Positions 8,786 to 18,078 of a stretch of DNA of 64,000 nt are shown piece after piece. The stretch comes from Bacillota bacterium (GTDB lineage: Bacteria; Bacillota; Clostridia; Lachnospirales; Anaerotignaceae). A program made the position numbers and the translations under genes. The stretch's first letter is position 1. Each line of letters starts with the position of its first letter. The notes under the pieces are model-generated. The model ran no database searches. It worked only from the letters and a program-made list of their open reading frames with translations, and was not told the origin of the DNA. Location of the stretch: positions 1 to 64,000 of the forward strand of contig JAAVYN010000009.1 of NCBI GenBank assembly GCA_022791155.1. The letters run 5' to 3'.

Positions 8786-9739
8786 TCAGCAGATTAAGTT
8801 TTGACTTGAGCCGTTTTGCCATTTGACAATGTTGTCAACAACAATTTTTGCCCTTGCATACAGCGCTTCTTCAGATGCAAAAGCCACATGAGGGGTTAAA
8901 ACCGTGTTTTTGCAGTTCAAAAGGGGATTTTCTTTTTCAATTGGCGGCTCGGTTTCAAAAACATCAATTCCAGCTCCCGCAATTTGTCCGCTGTCAAGCG
9001 CATCAGCCAACGCCTGACCATCTATCACGGCTCCACGCGCCGCATTGATCAGCACGGCATTTTTTTTCATGTGGTCAATCTCATTTTTTCCTATAAGCTT
9101 TGACGTTTCTTTTGTTGCCGGAACATGAAGCGAAACAATGTCGCTTTTTTCAAGCAGTTCATCAAGCGAAAGATATTTCACGCCGCTGTTTTTGAGTTCT
9201 TCTTTTTCTGTTCTGCTGTATGCCACAACATCACAGCCAAAGACCTTTGCTATGGCGCACACACGGCTTCCTATGGCACCTGTGCCAACAACGCCAAACG
9301 TTTTTCCAAAAAGCTCACAGCCCACAAGCCCGGCTTTTGTTCCGCCAGCACGCGTTGCCGAGTCGCATTTTGGTATGTTTCTCAAAACCGAAAGCGCCAA
9401 TCCAAACGTGAGTTCAGCCACGGCATTTGTGCTGTAGCCCGCGGCATTGCACACAGTTATGCCCTTTTCACGGCAAAAATCCACATCAATGTGATCAACG
9501 CCTGTGAACGCAACTGAAATCATTTTGAGTTTTTCACATTTCTCCAAAACATTCTTTTTGAACGGCAAATTTGCCAATATAATGATTTCAGCGTCTTTTC
9601 CTCTCTGCACCAGTTCATTTTCATCTTCAGTGCGTGTTTCATAGCATTTGATGTTGTGCCCGGCATCTCTCAACGGTTTCAACGCCTTGTCAGCCTTTTC
9701 GGCCGAAATTCCCAATGGTTCAATAACAACAATGTTCAC
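8786..9739 (-). CDS. D-2-hydroxyacid dehydrogenase family protein
   Basis: NAD(P)-dependent dehydrogenase of the D-isomer 2-hydroxyacid family, 317 residues. The Rossmann motif VVGTGAIGSRV lies near residue 142. Catalytic residues are visible as Arg in INAARGAVID, Glu in DVFETEPP and His in TPHVAFAS. I place the start at GTG 9739, eight bases after TTGGAGGG. The longer frame from 9808 would overlap the previous gene and lacks a site, and the ATG just before the GTG is in another frame. It follows the FAH-family gene closely and may be the last gene of the arginine transcript. The substrate (hydroxypyruvate, 2-oxoisocaproate or another 2-keto acid) cannot be read from sequence. Confidence 0.88.
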   Translation of the reverse strand: MNIVVIEPLGISAEKADKALKPLRDAGHNIKCYETRTEDENELVQRGKDAEIIILANLPFKKNVLEKCEKLKMISVAFTGVDHIDVDFCREKGITVCNAAGYSTNAVAELTFGLALSVLRNIPKCDSATRAGGTKAGLVGCELFGKTFGVVGTGAIGSRVCAIAKVFGCDVVAYSRTEKEELKNSGVKYLSLDELLEKSDIVSLHVPATKETSKLIGKNEIDHMKKNAVLINAARGAVIDGQALADALDSGQIAGAGIDVFETEPPIEKENPLLNCKNTVLTPHVAFASEEALYARAKIVVDNIVKWQNGSSQNLIC

Positions 9740-9764
9740 AGCATGTCCCTCCAATCTGCACAAA

Positions 9765-10652
9765 TCATTCAACGGTGTTTGTGATTTTTCCAATTCCCTC
9801 AATTTCACATGTCACAACATCGCCGGGGACAAGGAACTTTGGCGGAACAAAGCCCATTCCAACGCCTGCGGGGGTTCCTGTGGCTATGATTGTTCCCGCT
9901 TTGAGCGTCATTCCTTGCGAAAGCTCATTGATGACATATGGTATGTCATGTATGAGAAGATCCGTTTTTGAATTTTGTCTAAGCTCGCCATTGACATATG
10001 ACTTGATTGTCAAAACAGGGGGCGCCGCAATTTCATCGGCTGTCACAATGGCCGGCCCCATTGGCGTGAAGCCGTCAAGCCCTTTGCCAAAATACCACTG
10101 CTTGTGTCTTGTTTGAAGCTCGCGCGCTGTCACATCGTTGATAACCGTATATCCAAAAACATATTTGAACGCGTCTTCCTTTGACACATTTTTGGCGTCT
10201 TTGCCTATTATAACCGCCAGTTCGGCTTCATAGTCAAGTGTTTCTATTATGTCTTTGTGGCTGGGGATAACATCGCCGTCGCCAGACGCTCTGTTGACCC
10301 TTTTGGAGAAATAAACAGGGAATTCACGGCTTCCGTCAAAAGCTTCTTTTTTATATCTTACAGATTCAACAGCATGTTCCATATAGTTTATTCCCAGACA
10401 TATTATGTCCTGAGCCGGGTTTGGTATGGGAGCAAGAATTTTGACTTCCTCAATCAAAAGCTTTCCCTCGCCCTTTCCCTCAGCCACAAGCGCTTTAAGG
10501 CTGTTCAGTTCCTCATCTGTCATGTTTTTTATGAGATCGTTCATGCTTTCATAACCAAACCCGTTTTCTTTGACCGGAATAATTTTCTTTCCACATTTCG
10601 TCACAACTCCAACGGATTCCTTTTCGTCTTTCAGATATGTAACAAATTTCAT
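9765..10652 (-). CDS. Fumarylacetoacetate hydrolase family protein
   Basis: 295-residue member of the FAH superfamily, which cleaves or decarboxylates beta-diketo acids (acylpyruvases, oxaloacetate decarboxylases, 2-oxo-hept-3-ene-dioate hydratases). Family motifs: CLGINYMEHA near residue 85, metal-ligand acidic residues in TLDYEAELAVIIG (about 140), GYTVINDVTARE (about 166), and the C-terminal TGTPAGVG and PGDVV blocks. The ATG at 10652 follows AAGGAGAGG. It starts 27 bp after argD and precedes the hydroxyacid dehydrogenase, so it may be read through from the arg operon. The true substrate is unknown. Confidence 0.87.
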   Translation of the reverse strand: MKFVTYLKDEKESVGVVTKCGKKIIPVKENGFGYESMNDLIKNMTDEELNSLKALVAEGKGEGKLLIEEVKILAPIPNPAQDIICLGINYMEHAVESVRYKKEAFDGSREFPVYFSKRVNRASGDGDVIPSHKDIIETLDYEAELAVIIGKDAKNVSKEDAFKYVFGYTVINDVTARELQTRHKQWYFGKGLDGFTPMGPAIVTADEIAAPPVLTIKSYVNGELRQNSKTDLLIHDIPYVINELSQGMTLKAGTIIATGTPAGVGMGFVPPKFLVPGDVVTCEIEGIGKITNTVE

Positions 10653-10679
10653 GAAAACCTCTCCTTTTTCAGCTTACAA

Positions 10680-11870
10680 TCATATCTTAGAAACAGCCTT
10701 TTCCAATATATCCATGGCATAGTCAATGTCTTCTTTTTCAACTATGAGCGCGGGCACAAAACGAATGACTTTTTCTCCCGCTCCAACCAAAAGAAGCCCA
10801 TTTTTTATGCACTCTGCTATGACAGGCGCCGCGGCTGTGCCAAGCTCAATTCCTTGCATAAGCCCCAAACCTCTCACATCTTTTATTATAGAACATTTTT
10901 CCTTCAATTCCAACAATCTTTTTTTGAGATATTCGCCCTGTTTCTTAACGTTGTCCAGCAAACCGCCGCCAAACAGCTCGTTCATAACAACTGTTCCGGC
11001 CGCTGTGGCAAAAGGATTGCCGCCAAATGTTGAGGCATGATCCCCCGGCTTGAAAGCCGCCGCCAATTTGTCTGTGGCCATAAGCGCGCCAATTGGGATT
11101 CCTCCGGCAAGGCCCTTTGCAAAAACAGCCGCGTCAGGCGCCACTCCCAAAACCTGATGTGCAAAAAGCTCGCCACACCTTCCAACGCCACACTGAACTT
11201 CGTCAAACACAAGCACAATGTCGTTTTTGTCACAAATTTGTCTAACTTCTTTCAAATATTCCTTGTCTGCCACATGAATTCCGCCCTCGCCCTGAACAGG
11301 CTCCAAAAGTATGCCGCATGTGTTCTCGTTCACGGCGTTTTTAAGCGCCTCAATGTCATTGAACGGAACATGCTTAATCCCTGGCATGAGCGGCGCCAAG
11401 CCTTTTTGATATTTTTCCTGTCCCGTGGCCGTCACAGCGCCATATGTCCTTCCGTGGAAGGAATGCTCCATGGCTATTATGTCGCGGCCGGGCTTGTTTT
11501 TCATGTCGGCATATTTGCGGCATATTTTCAGCGAAGCCTCTATGCTTTCGGCGCCGCTGTTGCAAAAAAACACTTTGTCAAAACTGCTGTGCTTGCATAT
11601 CATTTCCGCAAGCTCAATTTGTGGCTCCGTGTAATATAAATTCGAAACGTGCATGAGCTTTTGTGACTGCTGGGCAATTTTTTCACAAAGCTGTTTGTGG
11701 GCATGGCCCAATGAATTCACAGCTATTCCGGCCACAAAATCAATATATTTTTTGCCATCAGTGTCCCAAACATACATACCCTTGCCATGGTCAAACGCAA
11801 TTGGGAAACGGCTGTATGTGTTCATAATAACATTGGCGCCTCTTGCCGCCAGAGCTTCTGTGTTGTTCAT
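10680..11870 (-). CDS. argD: Acetylornithine aminotransferase
   Basis: PLP-dependent class III aminotransferase that converts N-acetylglutamate semialdehyde to N-acetylornithine using glutamate. 396 residues, normal for ArgD. Visible blocks are FCNSGAESIEASLK (about 103), SFHGRT, LVFDEVQCGVGR (about 220) and FAKGLAGGIPIGA with the PLP lysine. Its start overlaps the argB stop by four bases (ATGA), so translation is coupled. Position within argCJ-J-B-D supports acetylornithine rather than another omega-amino substrate. Confidence 0.95.
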   Translation of the reverse strand: MNNTEALAARGANVIMNTYSRFPIAFDHGKGMYVWDTDGKKYIDFVAGIAVNSLGHAHKQLCEKIAQQSQKLMHVSNLYYTEPQIELAEMICKHSSFDKVFFCNSGAESIEASLKICRKYADMKNKPGRDIIAMEHSFHGRTYGAVTATGQEKYQKGLAPLMPGIKHVPFNDIEALKNAVNENTCGILLEPVQGEGGIHVADKEYLKEVRQICDKNDIVLVFDEVQCGVGRCGELFAHQVLGVAPDAAVFAKGLAGGIPIGALMATDKLAAAFKPGDHASTFGGNPFATAAGTVVMNELFGGGLLDNVKKQGEYLKKRLLELKEKCSIIKDVRGLGLMQGIELGTAAAPVIAECIKNGLLLVGAGEKVIRFVPALIVEKEDIDYAMDILEKAVSKI

Positions 11871-12769
11871 TGTTCATATCTTCCTTTCTCAATCATAGTT
11901 CCTATTCCCTCAGGAGTGAAAAGCTCAAGTATGAGGCAGTGTTCAACTCGCCCGTCAAGTATGTGCACGTTGTTCACTCCGGCTTTCACAGCGCTCATGC
12001 AGCATTCAACCTTTGGTATCATGCCGCCTGAAATTGTTCCGTCATCAATTAGAGACTGTATGTTTTCCGCCTGTATGAAGCTCATGAGGCTTGACGGATC
12101 GTTCACATCTTTCATAACGCCCTCAACATCGGTTAGAAACGCCAGCTTTTCGGCCTTAAGGCTTCCCGCTATGGACACAGCCATATAATCGGCATTTATG
12201 TTGTAGCTTCCGCCGGCATCGTCTTTCCCTATGGGCGCTATGACCGGTATGAAGCCCGAGGATATTATCGACTGCAAAAGCGCAGGATCCACATCCACAA
12301 TTTCGCCAACACAGCCATAGTCAACGCCATTTTTCTCTATTTTTTTCGCTTTCACAGTTCCGCCGTCTTTGCCGCTTATGCCAACGGCCTTGACACCGTG
12401 AAGCTCAATGTCTGTCACAATCTGCTTGTTGATCTTCCCGCTGAGAACCATTTCGGCAACTTCCATTGTGTCATTGTCTGTCACGCGAAGGCCGTCAACA
12501 AATTTTGATTCAATGTTGAGCCTTTTGAGCATTGAGTTTATGTCCGGCCCTCCGCCATGCACAATGACAGGGTGCATTCCAACCATTTTCATGAGAACAA
12601 TGTCCTTTATGATTGTTTCTTTTATTTCAGGGTTTATGAGGGCGCTTCCGCCATATTTGATGACAATTGTTTTGTCATAAAACCGCTGTATGAAAGGGAG
12701 GGCCTCCGTGAGTATTTGAGCCTTTTCAATGTTCTCCTTAATCATCTGCGTTTTTGCTTCCATTTCCAT
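11867..12769 (-). CDS. argB: Acetylglutamate kinase
   Basis: Phosphorylates N-acetylglutamate, the second step of arginine synthesis and a common feedback point for arginine. 300 residues with the amino acid kinase motifs IKYGGSAL (about 36), VHGGGPDIN (about 70), and SGKDGG. The N-terminal helix of about 20 residues before the core is of the kind found in arginine-sensitive hexameric kinases, so feedback inhibition is plausible. The ATG at 12769 follows GGAGG. It sits between the downstream argJ copy and argD. Confidence 0.95.
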   Translation of the reverse strand: MEMEAKTQMIKENIEKAQILTEALPFIQRFYDKTIVIKYGGSALINPEIKETIIKDIVLMKMVGMHPVIVHGGGPDINSMLKRLNIESKFVDGLRVTDNDTMEVAEMVLSGKINKQIVTDIELHGVKAVGISGKDGGTVKAKKIEKNGVDYGCVGEIVDVDPALLQSIISSGFIPVIAPIGKDDAGGSYNINADYMAVSIAGSLKAEKLAFLTDVEGVMKDVNDPSSLMSFIQAENIQSLIDDGTISGGMIPKVECCMSAVKAGVNNVHILDGRVEHCLILELFTPEGIGTMIEKGRYEQ

Positions 12770-12784
12770 TTCCGTTTTCCTCCA

Positions 12785-14005
12785 TCAACTGCGGTAGTCA
12801 CCGTTTATTTTTACATATTCATAGCTCAGGTCACAGCCCCACGCCACGGCCGTTCCCTCGCCTTCAGAAATTTTTATGTTCACAGTGATTTCTTTTGCGC
12901 TCAATATTTCAGCGGCTTTTTCCTCGTCAAAGTTCACAGGAGTTCCTCTGTTCATGAGGTTTATGCTGCCTTTTTCACTGGAGAAGACAATGTCCGTTTT
13001 TTCGGGATCAAACTCAACTCCGCTGTAGCCCATGGCGCAAAGAACACGGCCCCAGTTGGCGTCTTCTCCAAACACGGCGGCCTTGAACAAATTGCTGCAA
13101 ACAACGCTTTTGGCCATTTTTTTTGCATCATTGTCATTTTTGGCTCCCGAAACATTAACCTCTATAAACTTTGTTGCTCCCTCGCCGTCACGCACAAGCT
13201 CCTTTGCAAGCTTTTCATTCACATAGTGAAGCGCATTTTGGAACTTTTTGGCGTCTTCATTCATTTCAGTTATAAGCTCGTTTTGTGCCATGCCGTTGGC
13301 AAGCACAACAATTGTGTCGTTTGTGGAAGTGTCGCCGTCAACCGAAACCATGTTATATGTGGTTTTAATATCCTCGCTCAAAATTTCCTGAAGAATGCTC
13401 TTTTCAATGTTGCAGTCAGTTGTCACAAAAGCAAGCATTGTGGCCATGTTGGGGTGTATCATGCCGCTTCCCTTTGCAATTGCTCCAATTGTGACAGTTT
13501 TTCCACAAATTTCAGTTTGAACGGCAACCTCTTTTGAATATGTATCAGTTGTCATAATTGCCTCGGCGGCCAAAAGCGAGCTTTCTCTTGATGAATTGAG
13601 CAATGGCGCTGTTTTTGCAATTCCATTGCTCACTATGTCAATGGGGAACTCCGCTCCTATAACTCCCGTTGAAGCCGTGAGTATATTTTCTGCACTGGCT
13701 CCTATTTCTTTTGCAAACGCCTCGGCCATTTTGACATTGCTTTCTTTTCCCTTTTCGCCTGTGCATGCGTTGGCATTGCCGCTGTTGACAGCCACGCCGC
13801 TTATTTTGTTTCCGTTTTTCAAAAGCTCCATGTTCCTCATGACTGACGCCGCTTTCACAACATTTGTTGTGAAACACCCCGCACACACCGCTGGAACATC
13901 GCTTTTGATGAGCGCCAAATCTTTTGTTCCCTTTTTTATTCCAATTGCCGCTCCTGTCGCCATAAAGCCTTTTGGCGCTGTCACAGAGCCATCTATAATT
14001 TTCAT
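12785..14005 (-). CDS. argJ: Glutamate N-acetyltransferase/ornithine acetyltransferase, copy 1
   Basis: ArgJ recycles the acetyl group from N-acetylornithine to glutamate and self-cleaves into two chains before a catalytic threonine. About 406 residues from the chosen start. The cleavage motif KGSGMIHPNMATM is intact near residue 180, and the N-terminal DGSVTAPKGF and C-terminal WGCDLSYEYVKINGDYR blocks are normal. The ATG at 14005 follows GAGGAGG; this start lies inside the end of the Cdd1-like gene. A second, clearly related argJ lies just upstream, and both look catalytically complete. Confidence 0.93.
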   Translation of the reverse strand: MKIIDGSVTAPKGFMATGAAIGIKKGTKDLALIKSDVPAVCAGCFTTNVVKAASVMRNMELLKNGNKISGVAVNSGNANACTGEKGKESNVKMAEAFAKEIGASAENILTASTGVIGAEFPIDIVSNGIAKTAPLLNSSRESSLLAAEAIMTTDTYSKEVAVQTEICGKTVTIGAIAKGSGMIHPNMATMLAFVTTDCNIEKSILQEILSEDIKTTYNMVSVDGDTSTNDTIVVLANGMAQNELITEMNEDAKKFQNALHYVNEKLAKELVRDGEGATKFIEVNVSGAKNDNDAKKMAKSVVCSNLFKAAVFGEDANWGRVLCAMGYSGVEFDPEKTDIVFSSEKGSINLMNRGTPVNFDEEKAAEILSAKEITVNIKISEGEGTAVAWGCDLSYEYVKINGDYRS

Positions 14006-14016
14006 ATTTCTCCTCC

Positions 14017-14283
14017 TCAGTCCTTCCAGTTCCACCATTTGAGTTTTTCACTGTCGTGTTCATCATTTTCAGCAAAATATACAGAAAGCCTATACACATA
14101 AAGCACGCATCTGTCAACCCTGCGGCCTTCCATTATACACATTCGTTCATACATTTCCTCTGGATTTTCGCCCTTCAAATCGCCCACGCATTTATATCCC
14201 AGCCGCACAAAGTCTTTTTCCATGGCCTTTCCAACACCGGGAATTATCTTAAAGTCATTCGAGTTGTTTTTGTCCATTGTCAT
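14017..14283 (-). CDS. Small helix-hairpin-helix (Cdd1-like) protein
   Basis: 88 residues. The first half has a helix-hairpin-helix type motif, IIPGVGKAMEKDFVRLGYKCVGDL, followed by a Glu-rich helix with CIMEGRRVDRCVLYVYRLSVYF. This pattern matches the Cdd1 (pathogenicity locus) family of small proteins, whose biochemical role is not known to me; HhH motifs often contact DNA. It is wedged between two argJ copies. Its ATG overlaps the upstream argJ stop by four bases (ATGA), and its end overlaps the ribosome site of the next argJ. It is therefore translated as part of the arg operon. No role in arginine synthesis can be inferred from sequence. Confidence 0.75.
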   Translation of the reverse strand: MTMDKNNSNDFKIIPGVGKAMEKDFVRLGYKCVGDLKGENPEEMYERMCIMEGRRVDRCVLYVYRLSVYFAENDEHDSEKLKWWNWKD

Positions 14284-15506
14284 GTCCTCGAACGGTATTC
14301 GCCGTTTATCCTCACATATTCATGGCCCAAATCACAGCCCCAACTTTTGGCTGTGTGTATGCCGTCGCAAAGAGATATGTTCACTGTTATATCTCTTTCT
14401 CCAAGAATTTCCGCCGCCAAATTTTCATCAAAATGAACAGGCTCGCCTTCCGACATAAGAAGTATCTCGCCTTTTTCGCTTGAGAAACTCATGTTGACCT
14501 TTGACGGATCGAAACAGCCGCCACTGGCCCCCATTGCCGCCATAACACGGCCCCAATTTGCATCCTCGCCATACATAGCTGTTTTGACAAGATTGTTCGT
14601 CACAATGCTTTTGGCCATGAGCCGGGCATCATTGTCGCTTTTTGCGCCGCTTATATTAACCTGTATAAACTTCCCGGCGCCCTCGCCGTCATGAACAATG
14701 TCACGGGCAAATTTTTCGTTTATGAAATAAAGCGCATTTTTGAAGCTTTCATAAAACTCGTCTTCCTCTGTTATCTCATCATTTCCAGCCATGCCGTTGG
14801 CCATTATAACCGCCATGTCGTTTGTGCTTGTTGCTCCGTCAACGCTTATCATGTTGTATGTTTCTTTGACGGAATATATAAGCGCTTTGTGCAGAAGCTC
14901 CCGGCTTATGTTTATATCCGATGTTATAAAGCTCAAAACCGTGGCCATGTTGGGGTGTATCATGCCGCTTCCCTTGCACATGGCGCCAATTTTAACAGTT
15001 TTCCCTGCTATATTCAGCTGCACAGCCATTTCTTTTATGAATGTGTCTGTTGTGATTATTCCAGCGGCGGCATTTTTGGCTTCTTCCCTTTTGCGGGAAA
15101 GATTGCCATACGCTCCTTTTATGCCGCTTTTTATTGTATCCATTGGCATGTCAAGGCCAATGATTCCTGTGGCAGCTGTGAGTATCTCCTCTTTTTTTGC
15201 TCCTATGCACTGGGCAAAGCATTCCGCCATGTCCTCGTTGTCACGCACTCCTCTTTTGCCTGTGCACGCGTTGGCATTGCCGCTTATACAGACAAGGCCC
15301 CTCACATTGCCGCCGCTTTCTGTTATGCTGCTGTCCCAAAGTATGTGAGCCGCTTTAACAATGTTTGTTGTGTATGCTCCGGCAGCCTTTGCCGGAACAT
15401 CACTTGCAAGAAGCGCCAAATCCTTTTTAACTTTTTTAATTCCTATATGTTTTCCGGTTGCCCGAAAACCCTCCGGCGCTGTAATGCCGCCGTCAATAAC
15501 TCTCAT
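14280..15506 (-). CDS. argJ: Glutamate N-acetyltransferase/ornithine acetyltransferase, copy 2
   Basis: A second ArgJ, 408 residues, collinear with copy 1 from DGGITAPEGFRATG to HEYVRINGEYR. The autocleavage motif KGSGMIHPNMATV is intact near residue 184, so it should also process itself. Some other blocks differ: NLVKTAMYGEDANWGR replaces copy 1's NLFKAAVFGEDANWGR. It lies directly after argC (15 bp gap) and starts after an AGGAAAGGG site. Tandem paralogues in one operon suggest a duplication kept for different substrate or regulation, for example monofunctional against bifunctional ArgJ. That is inference. Confidence 0.9.
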   Translation of the reverse strand: MRVIDGGITAPEGFRATGKHIGIKKVKKDLALLASDVPAKAAGAYTTNIVKAAHILWDSSITESGGNVRGLVCISGNANACTGKRGVRDNEDMAECFAQCIGAKKEEILTAATGIIGLDMPMDTIKSGIKGAYGNLSRKREEAKNAAAGIITTDTFIKEMAVQLNIAGKTVKIGAMCKGSGMIHPNMATVLSFITSDINISRELLHKALIYSVKETYNMISVDGATSTNDMAVIMANGMAGNDEITEEDEFYESFKNALYFINEKFARDIVHDGEGAGKFIQVNISGAKSDNDARLMAKSIVTNNLVKTAMYGEDANWGRVMAAMGASGGCFDPSKVNMSFSSEKGEILLMSEGEPVHFDENLAAEILGERDITVNISLCDGIHTAKSWGCDLGHEYVRINGEYRSRT

Positions 15507-15521
15507 AATATCAGCCCTTTC

Positions 15522-16565
15522 CTATGCCGGGAACACCGGCGGGAAGTTCAGCCCTGTTTTTTCGTCAAGGCCAAAAAGTATGTTCATGTTCTGAACGGCC
15601 TGTCCCGCCGCGCCTTTAACAAGGTTGTCAAGCGCTCCCACAACCACAACGCGCCCCGTTCTTTCATCAACAGTAAATCCTATGTCCAAAAAGTTTGAGC
15701 CTTTCACCCATCTTGTTTCCGGGAAAACGCCTTTTTTTGTGAGGCGTATGAAATATTCATTTCCATAATATTTCTCATAAACCGCCTTAATTTCTTCATA
15801 AGACATGTTGTTTTTAAGCTCGGCATAGCATGTTGCCAATATGCCTCTGTTCATAGGAATGAGGTGCGGCGTGAAGCTGAGCACAACTTCTTCTTTGGCA
15901 GCATACGACAACTGCTCCTCAATTTCCGGCGTGTGTCTGTGTCCGGCGATTTTATACGCCTTCACGGTTTCGTTGCACTCGTCATACATGTTTGGAAGTG
16001 CCAATGATCTCCCGGCGCCTGAAACGCCGCTTTTTGCATCTATTATAATTGACTTCAAATTTATGATCCCTTCGGCCACAAGCGGCCTTAACGACAATAT
16101 GGAACACGTTGTGTAGCAGCCTGGATTGGCGACAAGCCTTTTGCCTTTTATGCTTTCCCTGTTGACTTCACAAAGGCCGTATACAGCTTTTTCAAGAAGC
16201 GCCCTTCCTTCATGCTTAACGCCATACCATGCCTCATAAACATCGGCGTCTTTCAGCCTGAAGTCCGCCCCAAAGTCTATGACTCTTGTTTTTTCAAGTA
16301 TATCTTCTGTCACAACTTTGGCTGCCGTTCCGTGAGGAAGCGCCATAAACACAACGTCACATTCTTCCGACAAGCGTTCCATGTCCATTTCCTGACAAAC
16401 CATTTCGTTTATATCTCTGTAATTTTCATACACATCACTAAATGGCTTGCCAACATAGCTGTGGGCTGTCATGGCTTTGATTTCAACCTCGGGATGTTGC
16501 ATAAGTATGCGAACCAATTCATTTCCGGCGTAACCTGTGGCGCCAACTATCCCCGCTTTTATCAT
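15522..16565 (-). CDS. argC: N-acetyl-gamma-glutamyl-phosphate reductase
   Basis: NADPH-dependent reductase of the third arginine step. About 347 residues from the chosen start, with the nucleotide-binding IVGATGYAGNEL at the very N-terminus, the catalytic cysteine in NPGCYTTCS (about 145) and the histidine region KIAGHRHTPEIEQ-like near 210. The ATG at 16565 follows TGGAGG; a frame extending to 16619 lacks a site. It is first in the argC-J-Cdd1-J-B-D operon and divergent from argG. Confidence 0.94.
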   Translation of the reverse strand: MIKAGIVGATGYAGNELVRILMQHPEVEIKAMTAHSYVGKPFSDVYENYRDINEMVCQEMDMERLSEECDVVFMALPHGTAAKVVTEDILEKTRVIDFGADFRLKDADVYEAWYGVKHEGRALLEKAVYGLCEVNRESIKGKRLVANPGCYTTCSILSLRPLVAEGIINLKSIIIDAKSGVSGAGRSLALPNMYDECNETVKAYKIAGHRHTPEIEEQLSYAAKEEVVLSFTPHLIPMNRGILATCYAELKNNMSYEEIKAVYEKYYGNEYFIRLTKKGVFPETRWVKGSNFLDIGFTVDERTGRVVVVGALDNLVKGAAGQAVQNMNILFGLDEKTGLNFPPVFPA

Positions 16566-16610
16566 ATTTTTACCTCCATATAAGCTTTCGTCAGTTTTTA
16601 TAATTTCATA

Positions 16611-16639
16611 ATTATACATAAATTTCTTATAATATGCAA
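16611..16639 (-). promoter_or_regulatory. Promoter of the argC operon
   Basis: On the minus strand, TTGCAT, a 17-base spacer and TATAAT. The surrounding AT-rich sequence includes ATTATGTATAATTATG-like half-sites that could bind an ArgR-type repressor, but no clean ARG-box palindrome is present. Confidence 0.65.
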
Positions 16640-16656
16640 CATTTTTAAAAAAATAA

Positions 16657-16685
16657 TTGAATATTTTTATTATAGCATGTATAAT
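16657..16685 (+). promoter_or_regulatory. Promoter of argG
   Basis: TTGAAT, a 17-base spacer and TATAAT. The -35 region (TTGAATATTTTTATTATA) loosely resembles an ArgR operator (TGAATA...TATTCA), so arginine repression from here is possible. The operator call is weak. Confidence 0.65.
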
Positions 16686-16775
16686 GATTTGGTACAGTAG
16701 TTAGAGCAGAAAAAAATTACATTTTTCAAACAAAATTTTAGTAAAAAATTACATATTTTAGGAGGTAATTCAAAA

Positions 16776-17999
16776 ATGTCTAAAGAAAAAATTGTTCTCG
16801 CCTATTCCGGCGGCCTTGACACAACTGTTATAATTCCATGGCTCAAAGAAAATTATAACGACGCCGAAGTAATTGCCGTGTGCGGCAACGTTGGACAGGG
16901 CAAAGAGACCGACGGCCTTGAAGAAAAAGCGCTCAAAACAGGCGCAAGCAAGCTCTACATTGAAGACATCACAGAGGAATTTATCACTGACGCCATTTTC
17001 CCTTGCGTGAAAGCCAATGCCGTTTATGAAGGGAAATATCTTTTGGGAACTTCCATGGCAAGGCCAATAATTGCCAAAAGACTTGTTGAAATTGCACGCC
17101 GCGAGGGTGCAACGGCAATATGCCACGGCGCCACAGGCAAAGGCAATGATCAGGTTCGTTTTGAACTCACAGTCAAGGCCCTTGCGCCTGACCTCAAAAT
17201 TATCGCCCCTTGGAGACTTGACACATGGAAAATGGAGTCAAGGGAAGACGAGGTTGCCTTTCTTGAAGCAAGAGGAATTGAAGCCCCTGTCAAAAAAGGC
17301 GACAGCTACAGCCGCGACCGCAACATATGGCATTTGAGCCATGAGGGCCTTGAGCTTGAAGATCCGGCCAACGAGCCTGAATATGACCGTCTTCTTCAGC
17401 TTGGCGTTTCTCCCGAAAAGGCTCCCGACAAGCCCGAATATGTAACTCTCTCATTCGAAAAAGGAATATGCACAAAGCTTAACGGCGAAAAGATTGCCCC
17501 TGTGGAGCTTCTCACAAAACTCAACGAAATCGGCGGCCGCAACGGCATAGGCATTCAGGACATATGCGAAAACCGCGTTGTAGGCATGAAATCCCGCGGC
17601 GTTTATGAAACACCGGGCGGCTCCATACTCTATTATGCCCACCGTGAGCTTGAATATCTCACACTTGACAAACAGACACAGGCGTGGAACGAGGTTTGCT
17701 CCACAAAGTTCACTGAACTTGTATACAGCGGCGAATGGTTCACTCCTTTGCGCGAAGCTCTTTCAGCCTATTTTGACTCAGTTAACGAAACTGTCACAGG
17801 CGAAGTTAAGCTCAAACTCTACAAAGGAAACATAATTCCAGCCGGAGCCACAAGCCCATATTCTCTCTACAACGAGTCCATTGCCAGCTTCACAACAGGA
17901 GAGCTTTACAACCACAAAGATGCTGACGGATTCATCAATCTTTTTGGCCTTCCCCTCAAAGTGCGCGCAATGATGAGACAAGCCAATGAAAACAAATAA
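16776..17999 (+). CDS. argG: Argininosuccinate synthase
   Basis: Ligates citrulline and aspartate with ATP. 407 residues. The PP-loop-type ATP site AYSGGLDTT is at residue 9, and the family blocks [20 protein letters not shown] (about 117), [15 protein letters not shown] (about 175) and [17 protein letters not shown] (about 275) are all present. The ATG follows AGGAGG. It is transcribed divergently from argC and followed by argH after a 210-bp gap that contains a hairpin. No argF or carbamoyl phosphate synthase gene is in this window. Confidence 0.96.
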   Translation: MSKEKIVLAYSGGLDTTVIIPWLKENYNDAEVIAVCGNVGQGKETDGLEEKALKTGASKLYIEDITEEFITDAIFPCVKANAVYEGKYLLGTSMARPIIAKRLVEIARREGATAICHGATGKGNDQVRFELTVKALAPDLKIIAPWRLDTWKMESREDEVAFLEARGIEAPVKKGDSYSRDRNIWHLSHEGLELEDPANEPEYDRLLQLGVSPEKAPDKPEYVTLSFEKGICTKLNGEKIAPVELLTKLNEIGGRNGIGIQDICENRVVGMKSRGVYETPGGSILYYAHRELEYLTLDKQTQAWNEVCSTKFTELVYSGEWFTPLREALSAYFDSVNETVTGEVKLKLYKGNIIPAGATSPYSLYNESIASFTTGELYNHKDADGFINLFGLPLKVRAMMRQANENK

Positions 18000-18026
18000 A
18001 ACAGGCGCAAAATAGTTGCCATTTTG

Positions 18027-18078
18027 ACACAGCATTTCGGTTTCGGAACGCACATCCGGCTTCGGAATGCTGTGTTTT
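18027..18078 (+). terminator. Hairpin between argG and argH
   Basis: Ten-base perfect arms ACACAGCATT/AATGCTGTGT around a 29-base loop holding smaller repeats (TTTCGG/TTCGG), then TTTTAG. It could end argG transcription or set the argG:argH ratio. The U run is short, so termination strength is uncertain. Confidence 0.55.

Noticed and set aside
14280..15506. The second argJ as a pseudogene
   Set aside because: It is full length, with an intact autocleavage motif, ribosome site and C-terminus.
16620..16775. ARG boxes between argC and argG
   Set aside because: Only loose TGAATA/TATTCA-like half-sites in very AT-rich DNA; no reliable palindrome, so they are noted inside the promoter entries only.
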